A DNA stretch of 64,000 nt from Sulfuricurvum sp. (GTDB lineage Bacteria; Campylobacterota; Campylobacteria; Campylobacterales; Sulfurimonadaceae). A model generated the notes under the pieces. That model worked only from the letters and a program-made list of their open reading frames with translations, made no database searches and was not told where the DNA came from. Positions 18,936 through 27,845 of this stretch are shown here, one piece after another; position 1 is the first letter of the stretch, and each line of letters begins with the position of its first letter. The stretch spans positions 16,813 to 80,812 of the forward strand of contig NZ_JAQTNN010000014.1 in the NCBI RefSeq assembly GCF_028713855.1, in the 5' to 3' direction. Both the position numbers and the translations under genes were made by a program.

Positions 18936-19009
18936 AGTGTTTTTTGTATGGAATATCACAGCTTTTTTGGCTTTAAAAACAGGGTAGGGCAGAGTGTACG
19001 AAAAACACT
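18936..19009. promoter_or_regulatory. Candidate recombinase site (inverted AGTGTTTTT motifs)
   Basis: AGTGTTTTT at 18936-18944 is inverted as AAAAACACT at 19001-19009; the similarity extends to GTAY on the inner side with one or two mismatches. It sits 48-121 bases upstream of the serine recombinase start, where a res or crossover site is normally found. A third similar copy (minus-strand AAGTGTTTTCCGTATGC) lies at 19630-19646, so the toxin-antitoxin pair is bracketed by the motif. Confidence 0.35.
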
Positions 19010-19019
19010 AGATTGAGCT

Positions 19020-19310
19020 TTATGGGCGATTTTTCCAGTAAAAAGGTTTTTGATTTTGGTGCATGATTGCAATGATAATAATTTCATTGTCGATGATTTG
19101 ATAAATAACTCCAAAAGGGAACCGATTGGTTAAACAACGTCTCGTTTTAGAGGTCATGGGTTGCCAAGCATTTGGGAAATCAATGATTCGATGGATGGTT
19201 ACATAAATCTCTTGAGCAAATTCCAATCCCAAATGTTCCTGGCACTCTTCATAATAATCAATTGCAACATTTAATTCGAGTTCGGCGTCAGGATGGAATC
19301 GAAATGTCAT
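19020..19310 (-). CDS. RelE/ParE-family toxin
   Basis: A 96-aa basic protein of the RelE/ParE superfamily, acting either as an mRNA interferase or as a gyrase inhibitor. The typical features are an N-terminal strand then a helix with AIDYYEECQEHLG, the central TSKTRRCLTNRFPFGVIYQI segment and a C-terminal strand ending in a short basic HQNQKPFYW tail. Start is ATG 19310 in a TGATG overlap with the antitoxin stop codon; a TTG one codon upstream is possible. Antitoxin-first order and tight coupling support a functional TA pair. Confidence 0.87.
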   Translation of the reverse strand: MTFRFHPDAELELNVAIDYYEECQEHLGLEFAQEIYVTIHRIIDFPNAWQPMTSKTRRCLTNRFPFGVIYQIIDNEIIIIAIMHQNQKPFYWKNRP

Positions 19311-19540
19311 CAAGCAAAGCGTTTTTGTATTTTTTGAAAGACTTCATTCCCATCTACCAGTAATACTGTGCCTGATTCGATGGAATCAACGCGCTTGTCA
19401 ATTTCTTGTTTCCACAAAGCATCAATACTTTCTGAATGAGGAGTAAGACTGCGCAAAAGCTTATCGATCAATTTGGTCTTAAGATCAAGAGGCATTGAAT
19501 CGACTTCTGCCAATAACTGATTTGCGTTTAAAGCGATCAT
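19310..19540 (-). CDS. Addiction-module antitoxin (Unstab_antitox-like)
   Basis: A 76-aa acidic protein of the putative addiction module component family that pairs with RelE/ParE toxins. The conserved layout is visible: DLKTKLIDKLLRSL helix, LWKQEIDKRVDSIESG and a C-terminal toxin-binding VDGNEVFQKIQKR. ATG 19540 is chosen because a near-perfect GGAGGT lies 4-5 bases upstream; a longer frame reaching 19579 would place this site inside the gene. It overlaps the toxin start. Confidence 0.85.
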   Translation of the reverse strand: MIALNANQLLAEVDSMPLDLKTKLIDKLLRSLTPHSESIDALWKQEIDKRVDSIESGTVLLVDGNEVFQKIQKRFA

Positions 19541-19707
19541 GAAGACCTCCTTTTTTGTTCTGACATTATTATAACGCACATTAGAATATGAAGCAAAAAT
19601 TCTTTTGTAGAAAGAGCTGATTTGAAAAGCATACGGAAAACACTTGTTTTTCTATATTTTAAAAAGTTGACAGTATAAGGGAAGAATTTCTTTGTAGATT
19701 TTAGACC

Positions 19708-20016
19708 CTATTTGCTATTGCACGTAATCAGTTGGGGCAAGAAAGCTATCTGTTTACGTGCTTCTTCAATCCAACATAGTAAAGTAGAATCAGGATTTTC
19801 AATTAAAGAATAAATCACCCATTTTCCTTCTTGTATTGATTCAAGAATACCGGCTTCGCGCATTTGCTTAAGATGTCGGGATACGAGCGGCTGTGAAAGC
19901 TCTAACGTGTCACAAATCTCACATACACACACTCTTTTGTCTCTTAAAAGAAAAATTAGTATTTTCAACCGATTAATATCGCTAAATATTTTTGATAATT
20001 GAACCAATCTTTCCAT
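19708..20016 (-). CDS. arsR: ArsR-family metalloregulatory repressor
   Basis: A 102-aa winged-helix repressor of the ArsR/SmtB family. VCVCEIC supplies Cys30, Cys32 and Cys35 at the start of helix 3, the As(III)-type sensing position. The recognition helix is QPLVSRHLKQMREAGIL and a wing with GKWVIYS follows. It is divergent from the CSCG permease across an 85-base region full of ATAAC/GTTAT palindromes, so it very likely represses both directions. Arsenite is the most likely inducer, judged by the cysteines; other soft metals cannot be excluded. Confidence 0.9.
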   Translation of the reverse strand: MERLVQLSKIFSDINRLKILIFLLRDKRVCVCEICDTLELSQPLVSRHLKQMREAGILESIQEGKWVIYSLIENPDSTLLCWIEEARKQIAFLPQLITCNSK

Positions 20017-20041
20017 CTAACCTTCTTCTAAGTCTTTTTAT

Positions 20042-20084
20042 ATAACAATCTCGTTATATAACATTAAAGTTATATGATTATAAC
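20042..20084. promoter_or_regulatory. ArsR operator palindromes
   Basis: Two 5-6-5 dyads are present: ATAAC-aatctc-GTTAT at 20042-20057 and GTTAT-atgatt-ATAAC at 20069-20084. The overlapping 10-mer GTTATATAAC at 20053-20062 is a perfect palindrome. They fill the gap between the divergent arsR and permease genes, ending 18 bases before the permease ATG. Spacing and symmetry are as expected for ArsR/SmtB operators. Confidence 0.75.
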
Positions 20085-20101
20085 GTAAGAAGAGGTTATT
20101 T

Positions 20102-21229
20102 ATGGAAGATATTGTTCTTTTCATTGATGCTATAGTAGCTTTGAGCAATGCAATGGCTTTTTATATCCTCTTCGGTCTGCTCTTCGCTGGAATCTTACAT
20201 GAAATGGTACCTGAAACATTGGTTTCCAAACATCTAGGAAAGGACTCTATCGCTTCCGTAATCAAAGCTACCTTATTTGGTATCCCTTTACCCGTGTGCT
20301 CTTGTGGGGTGATCCCGTTAGCCGCTTCTATCAAAAAAAATGGTGCAAGTAACGGGGCAACGCTCTCTTTTTTGATTTCTACCCCCATAACCGGAGTCGA
20401 TTCTATTCTCGCTACCTATGGAATATTTGGCTGGGCTTTTACAATTTACAGAGTTGTTACGTCCATTATTATCTCTATGATAGCAGGAATAATTACTAAT
20501 CTGAAAGCTCCCGGTGAATCAAAAAACTCTCAACCATTGTTCACTATGGCACACTCAAAGCCGGTTAATCCATCCACGGTTTTAGTTAGTGCATTACCTA
20601 ATAATGAAAATTGTTCTGCCGGTGATTGTGGGTGCGGTCAACCCAAAGCGAAAAAACGTTTTTCCTTTATCGGTGCGATGCACTATGCGTTTGTGACTTT
20701 GCTGCGTGATATCGCCAAGCCACTATTGTTTGGACTCATTATCGGTGCATTGATAACGGTGGCAATTCCCAAAAATTTAAGCGACATATTGATTACCTAT
20801 CATTGGATCTCTTATCTAATCGTCGTTGCGATTGCGATACCGATGTATGTGTGTGCAACAGCTTCTTTACCTATTGCGGCGGGGCTTATGCTCGCAGGTG
20901 TTTCACCCGGAGCCGCTTTTGTCTTTCTCTCAGCCGGACCTGCAACCAATACGGTGACAATCGGCGTTGTCAAAAAAATGATGGGTACTCAAATCCTCAC
21001 TATTTATTTGGTGACCATCGGTATTGGAAGTATTCTATTTGGTTTTGGATTGGACTATTTGTTAGATGGTGTTAATGTCAACGAGATTATCCATATCGAT
21101 GAAAACCCCGGATTGATCGAGTGGATAAGCAGTACAATTTTATGGGGATTTGTGCTCTATTTCATCGCGAAGCCCTATATTAGACCTAGTAAAATCAAAA
21201 ATACAGGAGACAAGAACAATGATTTATAA
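20102..21229 (+). CDS. CSCG-motif permease (ArsP / SO_0444-like metal efflux)
   Basis: A 375-aa multi-pass inner-membrane permease of the UPF0718/ArsP group. The hallmark CSCGVIPL (C66, C68) lies in a membrane segment. A hydrophilic mid-protein loop holds the Cys-rich ENCSAGDCGCGQPK (about residues 176-190), a candidate metal-binding patch. A second PAGAAFVFLSAGPATNT-like repeat half follows. Relatives export trivalent (organo)arsenicals or, in the SO_0444 group, copper and zinc. Direct control by the adjacent ArsR favours arsenic or another thiophilic metal. The end overlaps the DUF302 gene by 11 bases. Confidence 0.82.
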   Translation: MEDIVLFIDAIVALSNAMAFYILFGLLFAGILHEMVPETLVSKHLGKDSIASVIKATLFGIPLPVCSCGVIPLAASIKKNGASNGATLSFLISTPITGVDSILATYGIFGWAFTIYRVVTSIIISMIAGIITNLKAPGESKNSQPLFTMAHSKPVNPSTVLVSALPNNENCSAGDCGCGQPKAKKRFSFIGAMHYAFVTLLRDIAKPLLFGLIIGALITVAIPKNLSDILITYHWISYLIVVAIAIPMYVCATASLPIAAGLMLAGVSPGAAFVFLSAGPATNTVTIGVVKKMMGTQILTIYLVTIGIGSILFGFGLDYLLDGVNVNEIIHIDENPGLIEWISSTILWGFVLYFIAKPYIRPSKIKNTGDKNNDL

Positions 21230-21602
21230 GCACGAGACAAAGCATTCGATTGGTGCGATTAAAGAGCAAATGACATCAAAAGCAAAAGAGTATGGATTCG
21301 GTGTGCTCAAAGAGTATAATTTTAAAGATCTTCTACATGAAAAAGGCTTTCCGATTGAGAGAGATATTACCGTATTCGAGCTATGCAATCCCAGCGGGGC
21401 ACAAGCCATTCTTGGTTTGCATCCGGAAGTATCTATTTTTCTTCCTTGTCGCATCTCTATATATGATGATAATGGTCAAACAGTCATAAGCACCATAGGT
21501 ATGGAAGATATAGTGCATAATTTCAATCTTGAAGAAACCATTAAAAGCCATATGACAGGACTTTTTAGCAAACTTCAGGCATTGATAAACAGTTGGGAAT
21601 AG
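21219..21602 (+). CDS. DUF302 domain protein
   Basis: A 127-aa DUF302-type protein: KHSIGAIKEQMTSKAKEYGFGVL, then FELCNPSGAQAILGLHPEVSIFLPCRISIYD, a typical full-length core. ATG 21219 has AGGAG at good spacing and overlaps the permease stop region. It has no signal peptide, so is cytosolic. A close paralogue is at 40797-41180, also directly downstream of a metal transporter. The conserved FELCNP and LPCRI cysteines could bind metal. The biochemical role of DUF302 is not known to me. Confidence 0.85.
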   Translation: MIYKHETKHSIGAIKEQMTSKAKEYGFGVLKEYNFKDLLHEKGFPIERDITVFELCNPSGAQAILGLHPEVSIFLPCRISIYDDNGQTVISTIGMEDIVHNFNLEETIKSHMTGLFSKLQALINSWE

Positions 21603-21618
21603 TATATAATCATCCATC

Positions 21619-21927
21619 ATGAAAAAACGTAATTTTTGGACAATACTGCTATTGCTCTCCTTTAGCTTCTCAATTGTGAATGATTTTGTTATTGAAGCCA
21701 ATGAGAAAGATCATTGTAGCATCCAACAATATGTTCAAGAATTTTCTCAACCTACGCATTGTGGGGATTTATGCGATATTCGATATATGTTTCATATCAG
21801 CTTTATTCTCCCTGCTCAGACACAACTTGTCGAATTTGAGAGCCATACGTTTGCGTCGATTTATAACTCTGAGTATTATATCAGCCATAATCCCCCTTCT
21901 AATTTTCGTCCCCCGATAGCCGCTTAA
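21619..21927 (+). CDS. Small secreted or membrane-anchored protein preceding the CzcCBA-like genes
   Basis: A 102-aa protein with an N-terminal hydrophobic signal-anchor (about residues 5-20) and a periplasmic part with three Cys (HCSIQQ, HCGDLCDI) and a NPPSNFRPP C-terminal motif. No family is recognised by me. It is 16 bases after the DUF302 stop codon and 77 bases before the PepSY-like gene, on the same strand. It may be an accessory periplasmic metal-sensing or binding protein, by context only. Confidence 0.55.
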   Translation: MKKRNFWTILLLLSFSFSIVNDFVIEANEKDHCSIQQYVQEFSQPTHCGDLCDIRYMFHISFILPAQTQLVEFESHTFASIYNSEYYISHNPPSNFRPPIAA

Positions 21928-22004
21928 TTTTTCTATTTTTCAAAAAACAATAATCATTAAAACAGCCTTTTTGGCAAATTATTAACAGTATAAAAGGATT
22001 AGTC

Positions 22005-22328
22005 ATGAAAATATTATTCGCACTTAGCACATTAATTTTTGCATTACACGCTCAATCAGCGGAAATGACCGTACAGGAACATATGTCGATTCACACCTCT
22101 AACGCTCGCCCTTCCGTACAGCTTCAAGCCAAACAGGAAATGCACCGAATTCATAAAGTTGATGAAAAGCAATTAGCAGACTTGGTTCAAAAAGAGACCG
22201 GAGAAGAAATTACCAGTAAAAAATTAACCCATAGAGGTAGAATCCTCTACTACGATGTACGCACTGCGAATTATCGTTTGGAAGTCAATGCTCTCGACGG
22301 TGCCTTCCTGAAAAAAGAAAAAAAATGA
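22005..22328 (+). CDS. Periplasmic PepSY-like small protein
   Basis: A 107-aa protein with a cleavable signal peptide (about residues 1-19, ending AQSA) and a compact PepSY-like C-terminal half: ADLVQKETGEEITSKKL, then YYDVRTANYRLEVNALDG. Such proteins often accompany metal efflux or redox systems. It has AAAGGA before its ATG. Its stop overlaps the ATG of the downstream OMP gene (ATGA), so it is part of the czc-like operon. Its precise role is unknown. Confidence 0.65.
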   Translation: MKILFALSTLIFALHAQSAEMTVQEHMSIHTSNARPSVQLQAKQEMHRIHKVDEKQLADLVQKETGEEITSKKLTHRGRILYYDVRTANYRLEVNALDGAFLKKEKK

Positions 22329-23473
22329 TTAAGCTTATTCTTTCTTTGTCGCTGTATTCAGCGGCAGTTATGGCAGAGAGTTTTGATCTTTTTTTAGAAC
22401 AGGCTATCGAAAAAAGTCCCTATTTGAATGCTTCAGCATTAAGAACTGATCAAGCCATACTTGAAGGAAGTAAACTGACCCGTTATGAAAATCCTACTCT
22501 CGAAGTGGAAAGATCCCGATTTAAGTCCGATAATGGCTATCGGTTTGGACTCAATCAACCGGTTCGTATATGGGGTGTAGGTGAAGACAAAGAACGCATT
22601 GCCAGATCGTTATCAAGCAATGCCAAAGCCAATGTTGCGGTTGAGCGATCCCGCTTTATCAAAGAGCTTTCACTTTTGTATGTCGATTACGCGCAAAATC
22701 AAAAATTATTGAATCTTGCCAACGAAGAATTGAAAATTGCTCAAAACATTAATGATGTCTCTAAAGCACGCTATGCTAATGGCACTTTATCTAAGGCACT
22801 AATGCTCCAAGCCGATGTTGCGTATTTCGATGCTCTCTCCAATCGCGCTGAATCCCAAAAAGAAGCGGTAAAAAGCTATGACGCGTTACGTGAATACGCT
22901 GGGTTTAGTGAAGAAATAACAATTGACGCGGATAATAACTTCATTCGTCTTGGGGATGAGAAATCAAATCCTGATTTAGCGTTATTGACATCGGAAAATG
23001 ACCTTAAAGCATCGCAGGCAAAACTCGAAACTCATATCATCGAATCAATTGGGGTATTTGGAGAATACGAAAAAGAGCCCGATCAAAATATTTACCGTGC
23101 AGGAGTTTCGATCCCTTTACCGATTTTCAATACGAAGCGCGAAGAAAAATCGATTCAAGAACTTCAAATACGCCAAAACGCACTGTTTTTCAAAGCGCAA
23201 AATGACCGTCTTGGGCTTCGAAAAAAGAGTTTGATGAAAGAGATTACATCTCTTGAAACACTTTTGCAACAACGCAGAGAAAATCTTAAAAATGCCCAAG
23301 AACTCTTGGGGATGTATCAGGATGCCTATGCGATTGCTAATGTTAATCTTTTAGAACTCTATGAGATCAAAAATCGCCGTATTGCGACCCAAGAAGAGAT
23401 CATTTCTCTCCAATCACAAATTAATCGTTCTACTATCGAATACAACTACCTTCAGGGAGCTTACAATGAATAA
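22325..23473 (+). CDS. czcC: TolC-family outer membrane channel of a CzcCBA-like pump
   Basis: A 382-aa outer membrane factor with a signal peptide (ends AVMA) and the long helical repeats of TolC/CzcC proteins, including the conserved VSIPLPIFNTKR turn in the second half. It forms the exit duct for the adaptor and RND proteins encoded directly downstream. ATGA overlap with the PepSY-like gene and an 8-base overlap with the adaptor gene show strict operon structure. The czcC name reflects the HME-type partner; substrate is not proven. Confidence 0.8.
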   Translation: MIKLILSLSLYSAAVMAESFDLFLEQAIEKSPYLNASALRTDQAILEGSKLTRYENPTLEVERSRFKSDNGYRFGLNQPVRIWGVGEDKERIARSLSSNAKANVAVERSRFIKELSLLYVDYAQNQKLLNLANEELKIAQNINDVSKARYANGTLSKALMLQADVAYFDALSNRAESQKEAVKSYDALREYAGFSEEITIDADNNFIRLGDEKSNPDLALLTSENDLKASQAKLETHIIESIGVFGEYEKEPDQNIYRAGVSIPLPIFNTKREEKSIQELQIRQNALFFKAQNDRLGLRKKSLMKEITSLETLLQQRRENLKNAQELLGMYQDAYAIANVNLLELYEIKNRRIATQEEIISLQSQINRSTIEYNYLQGAYNE

Positions 23474-24554
23474 AATATCACTGAGCGCATTATTTTTTTC
23501 TGTAGCACTATTTGGTGCAGTGCAAATACCGACCGATACCGTACAAACACGACCATTTGGTGCCACAATTGACGTAAACGCCAAAGTAATTGTGCAAAAG
23601 AATGATCAATATGCTATTACAACGTCGCTGGAAGGGTACATCGAAGAATATTACGTCCGTGTCGGTGATGCGGTTAAAAAGGGGGATAAAATCGCATGCT
23701 TGCGTTCGGTTGCCCTCTCCAAACTTTCCATCGATTATCAGTCGTTAAAAACCCAATACACCCATTTCGATAAAAATTTTCAATCCGATAAAGCGTTGTA
23801 TGAACGAGGTATGCTCTCACGGCAGGAGATGACGACAAAACAAATTGAGCGGGATGCACTGTTATCTCAAATCAAAGGGATCGAAGTCCAGCTCAAAGGC
23901 TCTAACGTCAACCCCTCATCACTAAAAAATAACGGCAATTCTCACTATGTCTATGCGTCTGCATCAGGACGAATCGGTGAGATTCTTGAACCGGTGGGTG
24001 CATTTATCAAAGACGAGAAAGTGATGGCAACCATTATCAACGCCGATGCGTTTTATTTGCAATGTTTTATCCCTCTCAAATATTCGGCACAGGTGCAGAA
24101 GGGACAAAAGGTTTTGGTGAAAAGTAATACACCCTCTGTGATATATGGACAAATTAATCGTGTATTGCCGAGTATTGATGAAGCAACTCAGCGAATCAGC
24201 GCATTGGCTTCGCTGGATAAATCTTCATCCTTGTATTTGAATCAGTATGTCGGGGCAACCATCTATACCCAAAAAGATAAAAACTACCTCGCTGTGAAAA
24301 AATCGGCACTTACCTTTTTTCAAAACGAATGGGTTGTTTTTGTCCCTACTGTTACTAAAGCGCACGTAAAAAAAGAAAAGAACGATGAGCATGAGGAAGA
24401 AAAAGCCCCCTATGAAGCGAGAGTGGTAGAAATCATTGCTAAAGACGACCAATATATCGCCATTAAAGGGTTGAATGCCGGTGAACGCTACGTTAGCGAT
24501 AAAAGCTATTACGTTAAATCAATGCTGTTGAAATCAGCTATTGGCGAGGAATAA
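23466..24554 (+). CDS. czcB: RND periplasmic adaptor (CzcB-like)
   Basis: A 362-aa membrane fusion protein. It has a signal peptide (about residues 1-18), barrel-sandwich/lipoyl halves around EEYYVRVGDAVKKGD and YASASGRIGEILEPVGAFI, a short helical hairpin between them, a beta-barrel, and a His/Glu-rich insert HVKKEKNDEHEEEKAP near the C-terminus that could bind divalent metal. Start is ATG 23466 inside the OMP gene end (8-base overlap); a longer open frame from 23361 lies wholly in that gene. It couples the RND pump to the channel. Confidence 0.82.
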   Translation: MNKISLSALFFSVALFGAVQIPTDTVQTRPFGATIDVNAKVIVQKNDQYAITTSLEGYIEEYYVRVGDAVKKGDKIACLRSVALSKLSIDYQSLKTQYTHFDKNFQSDKALYERGMLSRQEMTTKQIERDALLSQIKGIEVQLKGSNVNPSSLKNNGNSHYVYASASGRIGEILEPVGAFIKDEKVMATIINADAFYLQCFIPLKYSAQVQKGQKVLVKSNTPSVIYGQINRVLPSIDEATQRISALASLDKSSSLYLNQYVGATIYTQKDKNYLAVKKSALTFFQNEWVVFVPTVTKAHVKKEKNDEHEEEKAPYEARVVEIIAKDDQYIAIKGLNAGERYVSDKSYYVKSMLLKSAIGEE

Positions 24555-24564
24555 GGGAGCAACG

Positions 24565-27500
24565 ATGATAGATAAATTAATCGATAGTGCACTCAAATAT
24601 CGTATGCTCGTTTTAGTGGTATTTATCGGGATTGTTGTATCGGGAATACGTTCCTATCAGACAATCCCCGTGGATGCCTTTCCTGATATTACCCCTAAAC
24701 AGGTGGTGATTTATACTGAAAGCCCGGGTAATTCCGCCGAAGATATTGAAAAGCTGATTACTTATCCGATTGAATCCTCACTCTCAGGAATGGCGGGTGT
24801 TAAAACGGTTATGTCCAACTCTATTTTCGGATTGTCATATGTATCAGTCTTCTTTGATGATAATATGGATATTTACTTTTTACGCCAGTTGGTCAACGAA
24901 CGCCTCAATAGTGTTAATATACCGCAAGGGTGGGGCAAACCTGTTATTGGACCCAATACAACCGGTTTGGGACAAGTCTTTTGGTATCAAATCTATGACA
25001 AAACCGGTCGTTTTAGTCTCAGTGAACTGCGCCAGATGCAAGAGTACATCGTTGCCCCTTTGTATAAAGGAGTTTCAGGAGTAGAAGAAGTCACAGGATG
25101 GGGCGGTCATGAAAAACAATATGACGTTGAAATTGATACCCATAAACTTCAAGATTTTGGAATCACTTACGAAGAGGTCGTTCAAGCTCTGGAAAAAAGC
25201 AATACCGCCGCAGGTGGGCAGTATTTGGAGTTTAATAAGGAACAATACCTTATCCGTGGTGTAGGACTTTATAGCTCATTGGATGATGTACGCAATACTC
25301 CTATCAAAGCATTAAAAGGCGAATCGATCACGATCAATGATGTTGCCGAAGTCAAAGAGGGGACATCGCCACGATCCGGTGCCGTATCGCTTGATGGACA
25401 TGAAGCCGTTATGGGGATGGTATTGCAACGGGCTGGGACGAATGCAGCAGAGGTTGTTCAACAGCTCAAAGCGAAAACCGCTACAGTTAATTCAGCTTTA
25501 CCAAAAGGTGTAAGTATCAAGTTGTTATACGACCGGACGGAAATCACAAAAAAAGCGGTTGAGACAATGGATATAGCACTAATGACCGGTATGGTATTAG
25601 TAGGGATTGTTCTGTTCTTATTTTTGTTTGAATTGCGCTCGGCTTTTATCGTTATCCTCTCGCTTCCTGTATCGCTATTGATTGCATTTTTACTGATGGA
25701 TTATTACGGTCTTAGCGCCAATCTGATGAGTTTGAGTGGACTTGCCATTGCGGTGGGAATGATCGTAGACGGTACGGTTGTTATTGTTGAAAACAGCTTT
25801 CGAAAACTTCACGATCATCCTGATGCTTCGAGGTTTGAAGTAATAGCAGGAGCGGCTAAAGAGGTATCAACCCCGGTTACCTTTGCCATTTTAATCATCG
25901 CCATCGTATTTATACCGCTATTGAGTTTGGATGGTTTGGCGGGAAAACTTTATGTCCCCATGGCTCTTAATATTACCTTTGTGATGCTGGGATCGCTTGC
26001 GGTTGCTCTAATCTTGGTTCCGGTACTGGCAACATTTTTGCTTAAACCCACATCCCATCACGACAACAGTGTTATGCGTGCCATTAAAAAACGCTATACC
26101 CCCATGCTAAATTATGCGTTATCGCATGCCAAAGCATTGCTCATCGGAGTTGCACTGCTTTTCTTCGTTTCAGTGGCACTTTTGAGTCAACAGGGGCGAG
26201 AATTTATGCCCAAACTCAATGAAGAGTCGATTATGTACCGCGTCACTGCTATTCCGGGTACGGGATTGTCTCAATCAACCGATACTGCGCAGAAGATAGA
26301 AAAATTTATTCTCAAACATCATGGGGATAAAGTTCAATCCGTTCTTTCCATGATCGGACGAAGTGAAAAAGGGGAAACGGCGCAAGCCAACTATTTTGAG
26401 GTATTGTTGATTCTCAAACCTGAAATTGGCAATTACGAAAAACTCTCCAAAGAGATTGATACAGAGCTGGACAAAGAGTTTACGTACGTGCAGTTTACAC
26501 CTACTCAACCCATCGGTATGCGCATTGAAGAACTACTGGAAGGAGTTAAGGCTGAGCTCGCCATTAAGGTGTATGGCGAAGATCAAAAAGTACTTGATAG
26601 GGTTGCTACGGATATTCAAAAGAATATTGGTTCCATGAAGGGTATTCAAGGAATGGAAGTTGAATCGCAACTGGGTCAGGCTCAAATTAAAATAGAACCA
26701 GATTATCAAGCACTAGCTCGTTATGGAATCAGTGTTGAAGAAATCATGGATGTGATTCGTTACGGCATCGGTGAAGAACCGGCGACCTACATGATTGAAG
26801 GTGTACGCCGTTACGGTATCGTTCCAAAAATCAAAGATGCTAAAATCGATATCGAAACGATTAAAAATATTCCGATTCGATCACACGATGGCAATGTGAT
26901 TAATTTGGAAGATGTGTGTCGTATTGATACGGTACAAGGTTCATCGTTTATTAAACGGGAAAACATGAGTCGCTACCTTGTCATTTCTCTCGATGTCGAA
27001 GGTCGCGATATTGCGTCGTTCGTCAAAGAAGCCGATGCCAAAATCACACAAAGCGTTGATTTACCGGATGGGTATTACATCGGTTGGGCAGGGGATTTTA
27101 AAAACATGCAAGAAGCGACTCAAAAGCTCATGATTATTATCCCGATTACTCTGTTGGTGATCGTTTTGCTGTTGTACATGGCGTTCAATTCATTGTCAAA
27201 AGCGGGGTTGATTTTACTTAATGTCCCGTTTGGATTGATCGGGGCGATATTTGCGTTGGTTATCAGCGGTGTCTATCTATCGGTATCGGCGATTGTCGGG
27301 TTTATCGCCATTTTTGCCATTGCGGTACTGAACGGAATTGTTTTGGTGAGTTTCATCGATGAAATGCGTGCCAAATTTCCCGATGTTGAACTCAAAGAAG
27401 TCATTAAAAATGCTACTCTTTTACGTCTTCGTCCGGTACTCATGACTGCTTCTACCGCATTGCTCGGTATTTTACCTTTACTTTTTGCAACGGGTGTGGG

Positions 27501-27633
27501 AAGTGAAATTCATTATCCTCTTGCTATCGTTGTAACAGGAGGAATTATCAGTTCAACATTTTTGACACTGATGATTTTGCCATCGGCTTACTGGATTTTT
27601 TATCGGAAAGAATCGGCTATTTCACAAAAATGA
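24565..27633 (+). CDS. czcA: Heavy-metal efflux RND pump (CzcA-like)
   Basis: A 1022-aa proton-driven inner membrane transporter with the 12-TM two-repeat layout of HME-RND proteins. N-terminal IPVDAFPDITPKQVVIYTE and the TM4 segment AIAVGMIVDGTVVIVEN place it in the CzcA/CusA family. The TM4 motif differs from the CusA-like gene at 30443 (ASIIMIEN), so a different cation range is likely. ATG 24565 is supported by AAGGGAG; a TTG at 24541 is inside the adaptor gene. Divalent cations such as Zn, Co, Cd or Ni are the likely substrates, by family. Confidence 0.85.
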   Translation: MIDKLIDSALKYRMLVLVVFIGIVVSGIRSYQTIPVDAFPDITPKQVVIYTESPGNSAEDIEKLITYPIESSLSGMAGVKTVMSNSIFGLSYVSVFFDDNMDIYFLRQLVNERLNSVNIPQGWGKPVIGPNTTGLGQVFWYQIYDKTGRFSLSELRQMQEYIVAPLYKGVSGVEEVTGWGGHEKQYDVEIDTHKLQDFGITYEEVVQALEKSNTAAGGQYLEFNKEQYLIRGVGLYSSLDDVRNTPIKALKGESITINDVAEVKEGTSPRSGAVSLDGHEAVMGMVLQRAGTNAAEVVQQLKAKTATVNSALPKGVSIKLLYDRTEITKKAVETMDIALMTGMVLVGIVLFLFLFELRSAFIVILSLPVSLLIAFLLMDYYGLSANLMSLSGLAIAVGMIVDGTVVIVENSFRKLHDHPDASRFEVIAGAAKEVSTPVTFAILIIAIVFIPLLSLDGLAGKLYVPMALNITFVMLGSLAVALILVPVLATFLLKPTSHHDNSVMRAIKKRYTPMLNYALSHAKALLIGVALLFFVSVALLSQQGREFMPKLNEESIMYRVTAIPGTGLSQSTDTAQKIEKFILKHHGDKVQSVLSMIGRSEKGETAQANYFEVLLILKPEIGNYEKLSKEIDTELDKEFTYVQFTPTQPIGMRIEELLEGVKAELAIKVYGEDQKVLDRVATDIQKNIGSMKGIQGMEVESQLGQAQIKIEPDYQALARYGISVEEIMDVIRYGIGEEPATYMIEGVRRYGIVPKIKDAKIDIETIKNIPIRSHDGNVINLEDVCRIDTVQGSSFIKRENMSRYLVISLDVEGRDIASFVKEADAKITQSVDLPDGYYIGWAGDFKNMQEATQKLMIIIPITLLVIVLLLYMAFNSLSKAGLILLNVPFGLIGAIFALVISGVYLSVSAIVGFIAIFAIAVLNGIVLVSFIDEMRAKFPDVELKEVIKNATLLRLRPVLMTASTALLGILPLLFATGVGSEIHYPLAIVVTGGIISSTFLTLMILPSAYWIFYRKESAISQK

Positions 27634-27660
27634 AGCCCGTTATTTGATTGGTATTATAAG

Positions 27661-27712
27661 TATTGCATAAAGATTACTTTTTAAGTCATGTAAGTAAATC
27701 CTTCATGCAATA
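27661..27712. repeat. Inverted repeat between the two RND operons
   Basis: TATTGCAT at 27661-27668 pairs with ATGCAATA at 27705-27712, 36 bases apart. It lies in the 212-base gap between the CzcCBA-like and CusCBA-like sets. It may be a regulator-binding site or part of a weak terminator. No U-tract follows. Confidence 0.3.
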
Positions 27713-27812
27713 TAAGTGCTGTCTAAACCACAGTAATCTACCACATAAATAAGCAGATTCTTATTTGTACCCTATTAATACTGCGTTTACACTCATCGCT
27801 CACATATAGTGT

Positions 27813-27818
27813 TATAAT
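27813..27818 (+). promoter_or_regulatory. Probable -10 box for the FixH-Cus operon
   Basis: A consensus TATAAT lies 28 bases before the ATG at 27846, within an AT-rich stretch. TTTACA occurs upstream at 27786-27791, a 21-base spacing that is too long for an ideal -35. Campylobacterota promoters often lack a -35, so the -10 is the main signal. AGGAG before the ATG supplies the ribosome-binding site. Confidence 0.5.
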
Positions 27819-27845
27819 AATAAAATGTTATCAGAGGAGTCTATA

